DNA of 64,000 nucleotides. It comes from Marinobacterium sp. LSUCC0821 (GTDB lineage: Bacteria > Pseudomonadota > Gammaproteobacteria > Pseudomonadales > Balneatricaceae). How positions within the stretch are numbered: position 1 is the first letter of the stretch; each line of letters opens with the position of its first letter. Positions 30,095 through 38,699 of the stretch are shown one piece after another. Position numbers and translations under genes: made by a program. The stretch is from NCBI RefSeq assembly GCF_012848475.1, contig NZ_CP051666.1, forward strand, positions 767,501-831,500, given 5' to 3'. Below the pieces are notes generated by a model. The model saw only the letters and a program-made list of their open reading frames with translations. It was not told where the DNA came from and made no database searches.

Positions 30095-32128
30095 ATGAGT
30101 AGTCACTTGAATAACAATCGCATCATCAAATTTCCCCCATCATTTATGTTTGTGGTTATCTTAATACTCTTAGTGATAGCGGAGTATCTGCTAGACCCAT
30201 TTGGCATAGGTTCTAATAATCTTGGGGTGACAATCAGTCTTCTAGTAGCTCTAGGCATAGCTGCCTACGCCTTAATATTTCGTGAAAAAGCAGAGTGCTA
30301 CAGTAAGCTCGCAGAACAGGCGACCCAACGCTTCGAAAGTCTTAGTAAAAATATTGATATCGCATTGCTTGAGCAGAATCTAACAACGCTTAAGAGCTGG
30401 GAAAACGAACTGTTTACTAGCCTCTTCCCTGCACTCAAGGGACAGGATACGGACAAATTACATTCGCTGATTCATCTTATCGAACCTAAACGTTCAAAAG
30501 AGATTATGAAAGCAATTGACGCACTCAGTGTAGATGCACCCGCCATCACAGAAAACTTTACCTTATCTAGTTCTAATGAGGATAAGACACTCTGGCTAGA
30601 GGGGAGGTTTAGAAAACATTTAAAACAGGGCGAGACTCACCTAAGCGTTGCACTTATTGATAAATCCAATGAAATTCAGTCCAAGCTTAAGTTACAGAGC
30701 TCTGAAGCAAGCCTCAAGGATAGCAAGCATAGACTCGCCGATCTGGACCAACTTCTCAGCGTCACCGCTGTAAAGACATCTTCAGACATAATAAACATCG
30801 ATTTACCCACCCAAACCTTACGCTTCATATACGGTGCTAAAAACCTCGGATTTGGTCATGAGGAGTGTGGTGTAAATATGTTAATGGATGCAATTATGCC
30901 GAGTTACCGGCACTACTTTGCTGCCCTTTTAAAGGGAAGTACCACAACCTTTGAAGCCCCTCTTCTTGGTGTGAATAAATCGACCTATTGGTGGAGCTTT
31001 ACCCCTATAAAAAATAGATCTGACTCACAAAGCGATTCTATAAACATCTACATACGTGAAGTTTCAGAACAGAAACTAGCGACCGATCGAATTATACAGG
31101 CGCGTCACGAGGCTGAATTGGCCATGCGAAAACTTAATGTCACGGCCGATATGGCACACATTGGCTTATTTGACATAGACCCTGTGACCGAAAAAATCCG
31201 CCCATCCCCAACGATGCGTGAGTTGCTAGATTTACCCAATGTAGAATCCCTCCCCTTGCACTTCCTTCCGGATGCATTTGAGGGTGTGAGCAATGAAAGA
31301 CTAATTAAAGTTTTGGAAAAACTCTCGTTTTTTACCGGGCCTGAACGATTTGAACTGACGTTGGTATCAGATGATGTAAAACGCCATTTTGTAATGCACC
31401 TTAGCAGCCAAGGACTCATCTCTTCGGAACGGAAAATTCTGGGTTCGCTTGTCGAAACAACTGAGTATATTTCGCTCCAAGAGCAGTTGAGAGATGCCCT
31501 TAATAAATCTCAACAATCACTGGCAGAATTAGAGCTTCGATATGAAAAAGAGATGCAGATGTTTGGCTTCATCTCACATGAGATCCGCACCCCCATAAGT
31601 GCTATTCGAATGATGCTCGAGGATGAGGGCGATCACAAGAGAGAGTTGTTAGAAACGACTGCTAATTTAGAAAAGCTGATCGACCATCTTAAAGAGATCG
31701 TTGACCGTAGCGATATGGATATAAAAATTGGCTCCGAACAAACTAAAGCCACCAACACTGGCACCTTCACTTTAGCAGGGAAGCAAGTTCTCCTAGCCGA
31801 AGACACACCCACCATTCGCATGCTAACCACAAAACTGATTGAGTCTCAGGATGCGATAGTCACTGCAGCTGAAGATGGGCAAAAGGCGTTAGATATCGCC
31901 AAGAATAGAGACTTTGATCTGGTGATTACCGATATCTTTATGCCAAATATGGATGGCTACCAGTTATCCCAAGCGCTGCGAGAGGCTGGTTACACAGGGC
32001 CTATTATCGGGGTCACAGCCGCGACCATAGGAGCAGAAAGAGATAACTTAATAGCAGCAGGTGCTTCGGCTGCGATTGGAAAACCATTAACTAAAGAGAA
32101 ACTACTAGATACGCTGGCATCTTTATAA
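30095..32128 (+). CDS. Hybrid sensor protein lacking the HATPase domain
   Basis: A 677-residue membrane signalling protein. Two transmembrane helices (about 17-34 and 42-62) precede PAS-like regions (about 200-460) and a histidine-kinase dimerisation domain with H-box His495 in FISHEIRTPISA. About 67 residues later a receiver begins (KQVLLAED), with Asp613 in ITDIFMPNMDGY. The ATP-binding domain, with its N, G1 and G2 boxes, is absent, and the reading frame is uninterrupted. The receiver resembles that of the large hybrid kinase (both have IFMP-MDGY, ALREA, GPIIG-TAA-IG), so the genes look like paralogs. It may receive phosphoryl groups from that kinase in a heterodimer; that is inference. 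Transcribed from a sigma-54 promoter. Confidence 0.88.
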   Translation: MSSHLNNNRIIKFPPSFMFVVILILLVIAEYLLDPFGIGSNNLGVTISLLVALGIAAYALIFREKAECYSKLAEQATQRFESLSKNIDIALLEQNLTTLKSWENELFTSLFPALKGQDTDKLHSLIHLIEPKRSKEIMKAIDALSVDAPAITENFTLSSSNEDKTLWLEGRFRKHLKQGETHLSVALIDKSNEIQSKLKLQSSEASLKDSKHRLADLDQLLSVTAVKTSSDIINIDLPTQTLRFIYGAKNLGFGHEECGVNMLMDAIMPSYRHYFAALLKGSTTTFEAPLLGVNKSTYWWSFTPIKNRSDSQSDSINIYIREVSEQKLATDRIIQARHEAELAMRKLNVTADMAHIGLFDIDPVTEKIRPSPTMRELLDLPNVESLPLHFLPDAFEGVSNERLIKVLEKLSFFTGPERFELTLVSDDVKRHFVMHLSSQGLISSERKILGSLVETTEYISLQEQLRDALNKSQQSLAELELRYEKEMQMFGFISHEIRTPISAIRMMLEDEGDHKRELLETTANLEKLIDHLKEIVDRSDMDIKIGSEQTKATNTGTFTLAGKQVLLAEDTPTIRMLTTKLIESQDAIVTAAEDGQKALDIAKNRDFDLVITDIFMPNMDGYQLSQALREAGYTGPIIGVTAATIGAERDNLIAAGASAAIGKPLTKEKLLDTLASL

Positions 32129-32146
32129 GATCATAAAGCTTAAATT

Positions 32147-32872
32147 ATGTCCGTATCGAGTAACCAAAAAGTCATGTCCAATAACTACCTATTTGAGCCA
32201 AACCCTAGCGTTTCTGTTCCTATACGAGGCGATGATCGACGCTTTCCTGTCAATCGCATCTTTTGTGTAGGTCGTAACTACCAAGCCCACGCTGCAGAGA
32301 TGGGAGACTCGATCGATAAATCAACGGCAGAACCCTTTTATTTTATCAAGGATTTATCAGCGATCTGCGAAAGTGGCAGCACAATCCCCTACTCTGCGGG
32401 CACCTCTGATCTGCAGTATGAGATGGAGTGGGTAGTCGCAATTCATAAGGGTGGTTTTGAGATCGAAGAAGCGCAGGCACAAGAGCACATCTTCGGTTAC
32501 GCCTGTGGTTTAGATATGACCCGTCGTGACCTGCAACAGAAAGGTAAAGATAAGCGCCGTCCTTGGGACCTAGGTAAGAACTTTGAGAACGCTGCGGTGA
32601 TCAGTGAAATTGTTCCTGTAACAACGACTGGTGTTCTAACAGCTGGTCCAATCGAGCTTCGTGTAAACGGCGAAACGCAACAGACCGGCGACCTGAGCGA
32701 CCTTATCTGGAACGCTTCAGAACTGATTGCCCACCTCTCTAAATTCTACACACTCCAGCCAGGCGACCTAATCTACACTGGCACACCTGAAGGCGTTGGC
32801 CCTGTGGTATCAGGCGATAAGATTGAAGGCTGTGTAGCTGGTGTCGGTTCTATCGAGTTGACGATTTCATAA
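32147..32872 (+). CDS. Fumarylacetoacetate hydrolase family protein
   Basis: A 241-residue FAH-fold enzyme that probably hydrolyses a C-C bond in an acylpyruvate such as fumarylpyruvate; the exact substrate is unknown. It has the metal-site pattern with FCVGRNYQAHAAEMG, the glutamate in LQYEMEWVVA, FGYACGLDMTRRDLQ and the late GDLIYTGTPEGVGPV. Start may be ATG at 32147 or 32174; neither has a strong ribosome site. It follows the hybrid sensor by 18 bases. It could be part of the aromatic-degradation capacity seen near 39-45 kb. Confidence 0.87.
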   Translation: MSVSSNQKVMSNNYLFEPNPSVSVPIRGDDRRFPVNRIFCVGRNYQAHAAEMGDSIDKSTAEPFYFIKDLSAICESGSTIPYSAGTSDLQYEMEWVVAIHKGGFEIEEAQAQEHIFGYACGLDMTRRDLQQKGKDKRRPWDLGKNFENAAVISEIVPVTTTGVLTAGPIELRVNGETQQTGDLSDLIWNASELIAHLSKFYTLQPGDLIYTGTPEGVGPVVSGDKIEGCVAGVGSIELTIS

Positions 32873-32919
32873 ACCGGGTTTAAACCCCAGTAATAAAATC
32901 AGAAAAAAGGAGCACCACT

Positions 32920-33105
32920 ATGGGCTGCAATGTTGGAAAAACTGATCGTATTCTTCGTGTAATCATCGGCCTTGCGCTAATCCTAGCAGCCTATACTGGC
33001 AACCTAGGCAGCTGGGCATACATCGGCGTGGTACCGCTGTTCACAGGCCTCGTAGGCTGGTGTGGTCTCTACACAATTATGGGCAAGAAGAGCTGTTCTA
33101 AATAA
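32920..33105 (+). CDS. Small DUF2892/YgaP-like membrane protein
   Basis: A 61-residue protein with two hydrophobic helices and the family start MGCNVGKTDRILRVIIGL. The segment FTGLVGWCGLYTIMG and the C-terminal KKSCSK are also typical. DUF2892 forms the membrane part of YgaP, where it follows a rhodanese domain; here it stands alone. Its cysteines (residues 3, 48 and 59) may be relevant to sulfur handling. AAAGGAG precedes the ATG at good spacing. Confidence 0.85.
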   Translation: MGCNVGKTDRILRVIIGLALILAAYTGNLGSWAYIGVVPLFTGLVGWCGLYTIMGKKSCSK

Positions 33106-33147
33106 GCTTTCTATAGAAGCGGGTCTGACCTTTAGTCTGACCCGTAA

Positions 33148-33234
33148 TCGCGGCTTCGCCTTCGGCGAATGCGCTCCTACGCGACTCTGGAAGTACACTG
33201 TAGGAGCGCATTCTCGCGAAGCGAGAAGCCGCGA
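33148..33234. repeat. Inverted pair of REP-like elements
   Basis: Reverse copy 33148-33180 and forward copy 33200-33234, 19 bases apart, between two convergent genes. A GGGTCTGAC/GTCTGACCC hairpin with one mismatch stands just before at 33121-33143, as it does before the cluster at 7549. Confidence 0.85.
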
Positions 33235-33238
33235 TGGG

Positions 33239-34420
33239 TTAAACGCTCTCCCCGCAACAGAAACCAGAGGCCCAAGCCCACTGGAAATTGTGGCCACCTA
33301 AGTGTCCTGTCACATCAAGTGACTCACCGATAAAGTAGAGTCCTGGTGCTTTTTTCGATTCAAAGGTTTTTTGAGAAACCTCATTAGTATCGATCCCACC
33401 AATGGTGACCTCGGCAGTTCGATAGCCTTCAGTACCCGAGGGTTTAACACGCCAATGATGGAAATGCTCTGCGATCTCATCGATACGGGCATTACTTAAC
33501 TGCCCCACTTCAGCCTGCAACTCCCACATTACAGTCAGTGTTTGCGCAAGACGTTTAGTCATGTGCTCACTTAGAGCACGCTCCACACCCTGTTTCGGGT
33601 TGGAGTCACGAAGGGATTTTAAGGTATCACTCAGTGAAATATTCGGAAGTAGATCGATCTCCACTTCATCACCAGGCTGCCAGTAACTGGAAATTTGAAG
33701 CACAGCAGGACCACTAATACCACGATGGGTAAAGAGGATAGGCTCGACAAAAGCCATGTCGTTACAGCTCACTTTCGCTGGCTGTGCGATACCCGAGAGC
33801 TCTTTCAATGGCGTAAGGATATCCGGCTGTAGTGTAAAGGGAACCAGTGCCGCTCTTCGTGGCGTAATCGCCATATCGAACTGCGCAGCAATATCATAGG
33901 CAAAACCGGTCGCTCCTCCGTTTGGAATCGATAGCCCGCCAGAAGCGATCACCAACACCTGACACTGAATCTCTTCTCGCTCGGTACGAATACGGTAGCC
34001 TTCGCCGCGCTTCTCAACACTAAGAACTGCAGTATCTAGTTCAATAGAGACGCCAGCCCACTCACACTCCGTCAGAAGCATAGTGAGAATTTCACGGCTA
34101 GACTCATTACAGAAGAGCTGACCCGGCGCTTTTTCGTGGTACTCAATCCCATGTCGATCAACCATATCGACAAAGTCCTGAGGCTTATAGCGACTCAGCG
34201 CCGATTTGCAGAAGTGGGGATTGTTGGAGAGAAAGTTGACAGGCGTAGAGCTAAGATTGGTGAAGTTACAGCGGCCACCACCAGACATCAGAATCTTACG
34301 TCCAGCTTTGTTGGTGTGCTCGATAACAAGCACTGAGCGACCGCGATAACCGGCCGTCAGCGCGCACATCAGACCCGATGCACCCGCTCCAACAATGACG
34401 ACATCAATATGACGAGACAT
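33239..34420 (-). CDS. NAD(P)/FAD-dependent oxidoreductase (HI0933/YhiN family)
   Basis: A 393-residue flavoprotein of unknown substrate. It has the N-terminal FAD motif VIVGAGASGLMCAL, followed by GRKILMSGGGRCNFTN, a hallmark of this family, and a C-terminal GESLDVTGHLGGHNFQWAWASGF motif. Length matches the family. It is first to end at the inverted repeat; upstream on the same strand are a small basic protein and the ylqF-type gene, with short gaps, so the three may form one unit. Confidence 0.9.
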   Translation of the reverse strand: MSRHIDVVIVGAGASGLMCALTAGYRGRSVLVIEHTNKAGRKILMSGGGRCNFTNLSSTPVNFLSNNPHFCKSALSRYKPQDFVDMVDRHGIEYHEKAPGQLFCNESSREILTMLLTECEWAGVSIELDTAVLSVEKRGEGYRIRTEREEIQCQVLVIASGGLSIPNGGATGFAYDIAAQFDMAITPRRAALVPFTLQPDILTPLKELSGIAQPAKVSCNDMAFVEPILFTHRGISGPAVLQISSYWQPGDEVEIDLLPNISLSDTLKSLRDSNPKQGVERALSEHMTKRLAQTLTVMWELQAEVGQLSNARIDEIAEHFHHWRVKPSGTEGYRTAEVTIGGIDTNEVSQKTFESKKAPGLYFIGESLDVTGHLGGHNFQWAWASGFCCGESV

Positions 34421-34430
34421 AAAGACTTAA

Positions 34431-34724
34431 CTATTCGTCGTTAGCGCTATCGTCTGTACCCTGCTCGTCCTGCGCACGCTTTTCGGCGTTATACTGACGA
34501 ATCTTATCAGCAAGTGGACCACCGTGGCGTTCACCACGTTTACCTGCAGCTACGTCACGGGCCAAAGCCGTTTGCGTGGGTTTAGCGTTAGCTTTTTTCG
34601 CTTCAACTGATTGATGTTTCTTTTTCAATTTCTGCGCACGCTGTTTGCGACTCTCGTAGCTATCAGGATCGGCTAGACGCTCCTGCTTCTTAGGCGTTTT
34701 ATCTAAGACGATCTTATTCGCCAT
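34431..34724 (-). CDS. Small basic protein of unknown function
   Basis: A 97-residue, very hydrophilic protein, rich in Lys, Arg, Gln and Ala, with a predicted helical middle (KQRAQKLKKKHQSVEAKKAN) and an acidic tail. No known motif. I chose ATG at 34724; a GTG at 34751, directly after the ylqF stop, would add 9 basic residues. Its place next to a ribosome-assembly GTPase and the composition would suit a nucleic-acid binding role, but this is speculation. Confidence 0.6.
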   Translation of the reverse strand: MANKIVLDKTPKKQERLADPDSYESRKQRAQKLKKKHQSVEAKKANAKPTQTALARDVAAGKRGERHGGPLADKIRQYNAEKRAQDEQGTDDSANDE

Positions 34725-34751
34725 GCGTCTCTGTTTCTTAATACGAGTCAC

Positions 34752-35663
34752 TTATTTACTCTCCTCTGCCTGCTCTGCAGCTAACAACTCAGCAGCTGCG
34801 AGCTCTGCAGCAATACGATCTTTCTCTTGCCACTCGGCAACGGTCTCAAAACTGATTCGCCCCAATTTTCCGGAACGCATCTCATTCATTAGAATCTCAG
34901 CCGCCTTGTGAATATCCACAACACCGCCAGCGCGCAAACAGCCGCGCTTGCGACCTATCTGATCCAGCAACTGCTCACCTAGCTCAGGTAAATCTTTAAG
35001 CTTATAGCGCTCAATTAATCGATCCGGGTAGGCCTTAAGCACGAAGTTAGCACCATAGACTGCAACCATATCGTAATTGATCGCGGTGTCCTTAATGGCG
35101 CCACTCACCGCTAAACGGTAGCCAGAATCTTGGTCTTCAATCTTGGGCCACAAGATACCCGGGGTATCAGAGAGGGCCATACCTTGAAACACGCTGTAAC
35201 GTTTGTTTGCTTTGGTTACAGCAGGCTCATTGCCTACCTTTGCGATCTTACGACCCAGTAGCGCATTAATCAGCGTCGATTTACCTACGTTAGGGATACC
35301 CATGATCATCGCTCGAACAGGACGATCATGATTAGTACGTGCAGGTGCGGCCGCTTTACACAGATCTGGGATGCGCTTAATGGCTGCCTTGTCGGTTGTG
35401 GTTAATTCGACAGCAGTAATGCCCTCTTGCGAATTAAACTCATCTAACCAGGCTTGGGTAATCGCTGGATCAGCCAAGTCCGTTTTATTGAGAAGCTTAA
35501 TGACAGGCTTTTGGCCACGCAGTTTCGCTACTAGAGGATTTTCACTCGAGCGAGGCAGACGTGCATCAAGCACTTCAATAACAACATCGACCTCATCCAT
35601 AAGCTGCGCGATCTCTTTACGCGCCTTATGCATGTGTCCGGGAAACCAGTTAATACGTTCCAT
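34752..35663 (-). CDS. ylqF: Ribosome biogenesis GTPase YlqF (RbgA family)
   Basis: Circularly permuted GTPase that helps late assembly of the 50S subunit in Bacillus. The 303-residue product shows the permuted order: G4 LLNKTD first, then the P-loop GIPNVGKST, then DTPG. The N-terminal INWFPGHMHKARKEI is typical. The ATG at 35663 has GGAG 5 bases before it; the longer frame starting 30 bases upstream is unlikely. TATAAT upstream, at 35694, is a plausible -10 box. Confidence 0.92.
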   Translation of the reverse strand: MERINWFPGHMHKARKEIAQLMDEVDVVIEVLDARLPRSSENPLVAKLRGQKPVIKLLNKTDLADPAITQAWLDEFNSQEGITAVELTTTDKAAIKRIPDLCKAAAPARTNHDRPVRAMIMGIPNVGKSTLINALLGRKIAKVGNEPAVTKANKRYSVFQGMALSDTPGILWPKIEDQDSGYRLAVSGAIKDTAINYDMVAVYGANFVLKAYPDRLIERYKLKDLPELGEQLLDQIGRKRGCLRAGGVVDIHKAAEILMNEMRSGKLGRISFETVAEWQEKDRIAAELAAAELLAAEQAEESK

Positions 35664-35733
35664 GAATCTCCAAACCTTTAAAACTGGCGGCATTATACCT
35701 GTTTCCAGCCAATAGATCAGAATCTTGCAGAGA

Positions 35734-35770
35734 TAAAAAAACCGGACACACTTTGCAGCATGCCCGGTCT
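35734..35770 (-). terminator. Terminator of the GAPDH gene
   Basis: ACCGG at 35741-35745 and CCGGT at 35764-35768, extended by a short TG/CA pairing, form the hairpin; seven T follow on the minus strand. Confidence 0.7.
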
Positions 35771-35789
35771 TTTCAAACGCTTGGAGACC

Positions 35790-37226
35790 TTACTCTTTAG
35801 GGAAAGTCTTCAGCGCACAGTTGGTGATTTCACGTGCTAGGCGGATAACCTGACAGCTGTAGCCGTACTCGTTATCGTACCAAACGTATAGCACACAGCT
35901 CTTACCGCTAGAGATAGTAGCAAGCGCATCGACAACACCCGCAGCGCGTGAGCCAACGAAATCGCTTGATACCGCTTCAGGAGAGTTAGAGTAATCAACC
36001 TGCTTCTGAAGTTTCGAGTGAAGCGCAATTTCACGAAGGTAGTCGTTCAGTGAATCACGGTCAGTCTCAGTCTCAAGGTTCAGGTTTAGAATTGCCATTG
36101 AAACGTTTGGAGTTGGAACACGGATTGCGTTACCGGTTAGCTTACCTTCAAGTTGTGGTAGCGCTTTAGATACCGCTTTCGCCGCACCTGTCTCAGAGAT
36201 AACCATGTTTAGTGCAGCGGCACGACCACGACGATCACCTTTGTGGTAGTTGTCGATCAAATTCTGGTCGTTAGTGTAAGAGTGGACTGTCTCAACGTGA
36301 CCGTTCACAACACCGTACTTATCACACATAGCTTTTAGTACTGGAGTGATAGCGTTGGTTGTACAAGAAGCTGCAGAGAGGATCTTATCGCTCGCTTCGA
36401 TATCGCCATGGTTAACACCCATAACGATGTTTTTGATGCCCTTACCAGGTGCAGTGAGGATGACACGATCCACACCTTTAGACTGTAGGTGCAGAGATAG
36501 CCCCTGCTCGTCACGCCAGATACCCGTGTTATCAATCACAAGGGCATTTTTGATGCCGTACTCTGTGTAATCGACCTGATCTGGGCCATCTGCGAAGATA
36601 ACTTTAATCGCATTACCGTTAACGATTAGCGAGTTAGAGGCTTCATCAACCTGGATAGTACCTTTGAAGGCACCGTGAACTGAGTCACGACGAAGCAAGC
36701 TTGCGCGTTTCTCAAGATCATTAGCAGCTTTACCCTTGCGAACTACTATTGCACGTAGACGCAGTGTGTGGCTTGCACCCGAACGGTTCAACATGAAGCG
36801 TGCCAGAAGACGACCGATACGACCGAAACCGTAAAGCACAACATCTTGACCGCCAGTATCTTCTGTTGAAGCGCCAGCAAGCTCAGTTGCTAGGTATGCT
36901 GCAAGATCAGAACCGCCAGACTTGCGGAAGTTAACCGCTAGCTTACCAATATCGATGTGAGCATTGCGCAGACCCATTTTCGAGATCTGATCTAGAACTG
37001 GGAATGTATCAACAACAGAAAGCTCTTCACCTTCGATCTGACGAACGTAACGGTGATCTTTAAGAAGGTCGATAACAGATTTACGTACAGACATCTGACC
37101 AAAAACAGAGATCTCAACGTTAGATTCACGGTACAAACGACCCACAATTGGCACCATCGCTTCAGCGATAGATTCACGCGCGTTCCATTCAGCAAGTAAC
37201 AGTTCTTGAGTCACAATATGCTCCAT
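35790..37226 (-). CDS. Long-form glyceraldehyde-3-phosphate dehydrogenase
   Basis: A 478-residue GAPDH, about 140 residues longer than the common enzyme. The first about 125 residues are a helical extension. The NAD(P) motif begins at Gly133 (YGFGRIGRLL), the catalytic Cys288 lies in SAASCTTNAITP, and DNEYGYSCQVI near the end is conserved. Long GAPDHs of this type occur in Pseudomonas (PA3001-like) and marine gammaproteobacteria, often in a gluconeogenic role. The gene stands alone with its own terminator. It shares a 17-bp upstream element with aceA, which fits gluconeogenic control. Cofactor preference cannot be read from here. Confidence 0.9.
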   Translation of the reverse strand: MEHIVTQELLLAEWNARESIAEAMVPIVGRLYRESNVEISVFGQMSVRKSVIDLLKDHRYVRQIEGEELSVVDTFPVLDQISKMGLRNAHIDIGKLAVNFRKSGGSDLAAYLATELAGASTEDTGGQDVVLYGFGRIGRLLARFMLNRSGASHTLRLRAIVVRKGKAANDLEKRASLLRRDSVHGAFKGTIQVDEASNSLIVNGNAIKVIFADGPDQVDYTEYGIKNALVIDNTGIWRDEQGLSLHLQSKGVDRVILTAPGKGIKNIVMGVNHGDIEASDKILSAASCTTNAITPVLKAMCDKYGVVNGHVETVHSYTNDQNLIDNYHKGDRRGRAAALNMVISETGAAKAVSKALPQLEGKLTGNAIRVPTPNVSMAILNLNLETETDRDSLNDYLREIALHSKLQKQVDYSNSPEAVSSDFVGSRAAGVVDALATISSGKSCVLYVWYDNEYGYSCQVIRLAREITNCALKTFPKE

Positions 37227-37333
37227 AACTTAGTTTTTAACATTGATACATTATGACACAACTCACAGAAACAACCATACAACTTACCGCTCATAAGTTA
37301 TTGATATAACTTGTAAAAAACCAACAAAAAGCG

Positions 37334-37350
37334 ACTACAAAACTACAAAA
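37334..37350 (-). promoter_or_regulatory. Putative HexR/RccR-type operator upstream of the GAPDH gene
   Basis: On the minus strand this reads TTTTGTAGTTTTGTAGT, identical to 28112-28128 upstream of aceA. Here the two TGTAGT half-sites are direct and no ACTACA follows. It lies 108 bases before the start codon. Confidence 0.6.
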
Positions 37351-37433
37351 CAGCCATTTTTTTGTGAAAATTACGTAACTCTTACAAAGGTTAATTTTTA
37401 CTTAGTAAAAGATTAAAAATAATCATGTGTGTG

Positions 37434-37476
37434 GTTTTCAGTTAAGAATGAAATTGATTTCACTCCAACTGAAAAC
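37434..37476. repeat. Nested inverted repeat between gap and csp
   Basis: GTTTTCAGTT (37434-37443) pairs with AACTGAAAAC (37467-37476); inside, GAAAT-TG-ATTTC forms a second palindrome. The 524-base gap (37227-37750) otherwise holds promoters and the long cold-shock leader, with no gene visible. Confidence 0.55.
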
Positions 37477-37693
37477 TCTGCAAACCAGATGAGCCAAAGT
37501 GACCTTTCCCCTTAGTTAGTACCACTTCTTCGATAAGATTTTGCTCATCAAGTGAATAATAGAGGTGTACTCCATAGGTTATTTACTGTATCTTGTACTA
37601 GCTTGAAATTTACCCTTCATTTATGCTCTTCATTCCAAAGTCGCCAGACTTTCTGTTTTGTTTTCATAAGTTATAAGTAAAGAAATCCTGCAA

Positions 37694-37719
37694 TTACATG
37701 CCTCGTAATTGAGGCGTAA
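37694..37719 (+). promoter_or_regulatory. Hairpin in the cold-shock gene leader
   Basis: GCCTC-GTAATT-GAGGC with flanking TTAC/GTAA pairing ends 32 bases before the csp start. Long structured leaders control translation of csp genes by temperature; a role here is inferred. Confidence 0.45.
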
Positions 37720-37750
37720 ATTTATATTTTGAAAATAGGACAGAACTATT

Positions 37751-37960
37751 ATGTCAAACACATTTACTGGAACCGTTAAATGGTTCAACGACGAAAAAGG
37801 CTTCGGTTTCATTCAGCAAGAGTCTGGTCCAGACGTTTTTGCTCACTTTAAAGCGATTACGGGTGACGGATTCAAATCGCTAACTGAAGGTCAGAAAGTC
37901 GAATTTAGCATCACTCAGGGTCAGAAAGGACCACAAGCTGAGAATATCCGTCCACTATAA
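37751..37960 (+). CDS. Cold-shock protein (CspA family)
   Basis: A 69-residue single cold-shock domain that binds single-stranded RNA and DNA. It has RNP1 KGFGFI and RNP2 DVFAHF, the latter with Ala in place of the usual Val. The start [15 protein letters not shown] is standard. A long AT-rich leader with a hairpin and a strong terminator frame it. It cannot be assigned to a specific csp paralog. Confidence 0.94.
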   Translation: MSNTFTGTVKWFNDEKGFGFIQQESGPDVFAHFKAITGDGFKSLTEGQKVEFSITQGQKGPQAENIRPL

Positions 37961-37971
37961 TTTGGACGCAG

Positions 37972-38000
37972 TGGGAGGGTATGCCCTCCCATGTATTTTT
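37972..38000 (+). terminator. Terminator of the cold-shock gene
   Basis: TGGGAGGG and CCCTCCCA form an 8-bp stem around TATG, followed by TGTATTTTT. Confidence 0.85.
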
Positions 38001-38214
38001 CTACTCCCCTCCTAGTTTCTTCTATTAAACGAAGTAGCTTGTTTAGGTGGCAGCGTTACTCATATTTCAACGTTCCGTTTAGCCAGCAGCGACTTGTTGA
38101 AGTAGCTTATTGCTTACCCACTCATTTGAAATTTTCTATTACATGTAGATACAACCCAACTTGACTGAAAGTTTGAAAATTAGCCAGTCAATTTAAGTCT
38201 TATTAGGAGACAAT

Positions 38215-38391
38215 ATGCATAATATAATCATTACATTCCGACCAGATGGCAGCGCCATGTGTGCAGAGGACGAACATGGACTTCTCTGCTTCAAATCAGA
38301 AGCTGAAACACACGATCAATGGATGCACCGCTGTTCCCAAAAATTCCACAACAGTGCCATTAATCCAGAAATTGTTAACACGAAAAAGTGA
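38215..38391 (+). CDS. Small hypothetical protein, 58 residues
   Basis: ATG at 38215 has AGGAG at 6-base spacing and opens a 58-codon frame to TGA at 38389-38391. The product starts MHNIIITFRPDGSAMCAEDEH and has three cysteines (16, 25, 40), a mid-part HDQWMHRCSQKF, and no membrane segment. I do not recognise the family. It follows the cold-shock terminator by about 215 bases that contain nothing recognisable, and has no partner gene on its 3' side. Support is the ribosome site and non-random composition. Confidence 0.55.
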   Translation: MHNIIITFRPDGSAMCAEDEHGLLCFKSEAETHDQWMHRCSQKFHNSAINPEIVNTKK

Positions 38392-38699
38392 TAGATGATA
38401 CTTAACGCAGTGACATCGTTAATGTCTCGGATTTAATTTCGGTGAGCGATTTTAACTATGAATCGCTACGGCAATGCAGGTAGGTACTAAAAACTCCGAG
38501 AGAACTGGAGGGACCGAAGCTTTAAATACGCTTGCGTCTGGATTGGGTTGTAAATAGACACCAAAAATACTCAAACCGCTAAATTACGCGATTAAGTGAA
38601 AATCTACCGTTAAATTTCACCGTTAAGCGAAAACTCGATTTCACCTCATTGAAAACTTGAACTGTAATTCATTGATTTCCTGTTAAGCGAATTTCATCG
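38392..38699. other. Non-coding stretch with short repeated motif
   Basis: No gene seen. It has a GACAT/ATGTC palindrome at 38412-38426 and four copies of a TTAAGYGAA-like motif (38592, 38622, 38682, 38699), often next to TTTCAC. The last touches the stop of the VOC gene. Function unknown. Confidence 0.4.

Noticed and set aside
30095-32128. Missing ATPase domain as a frameshift artefact
   Set aside because: The frame is intact and no HATPase motif is seen in other frames between the H-box and the receiver.
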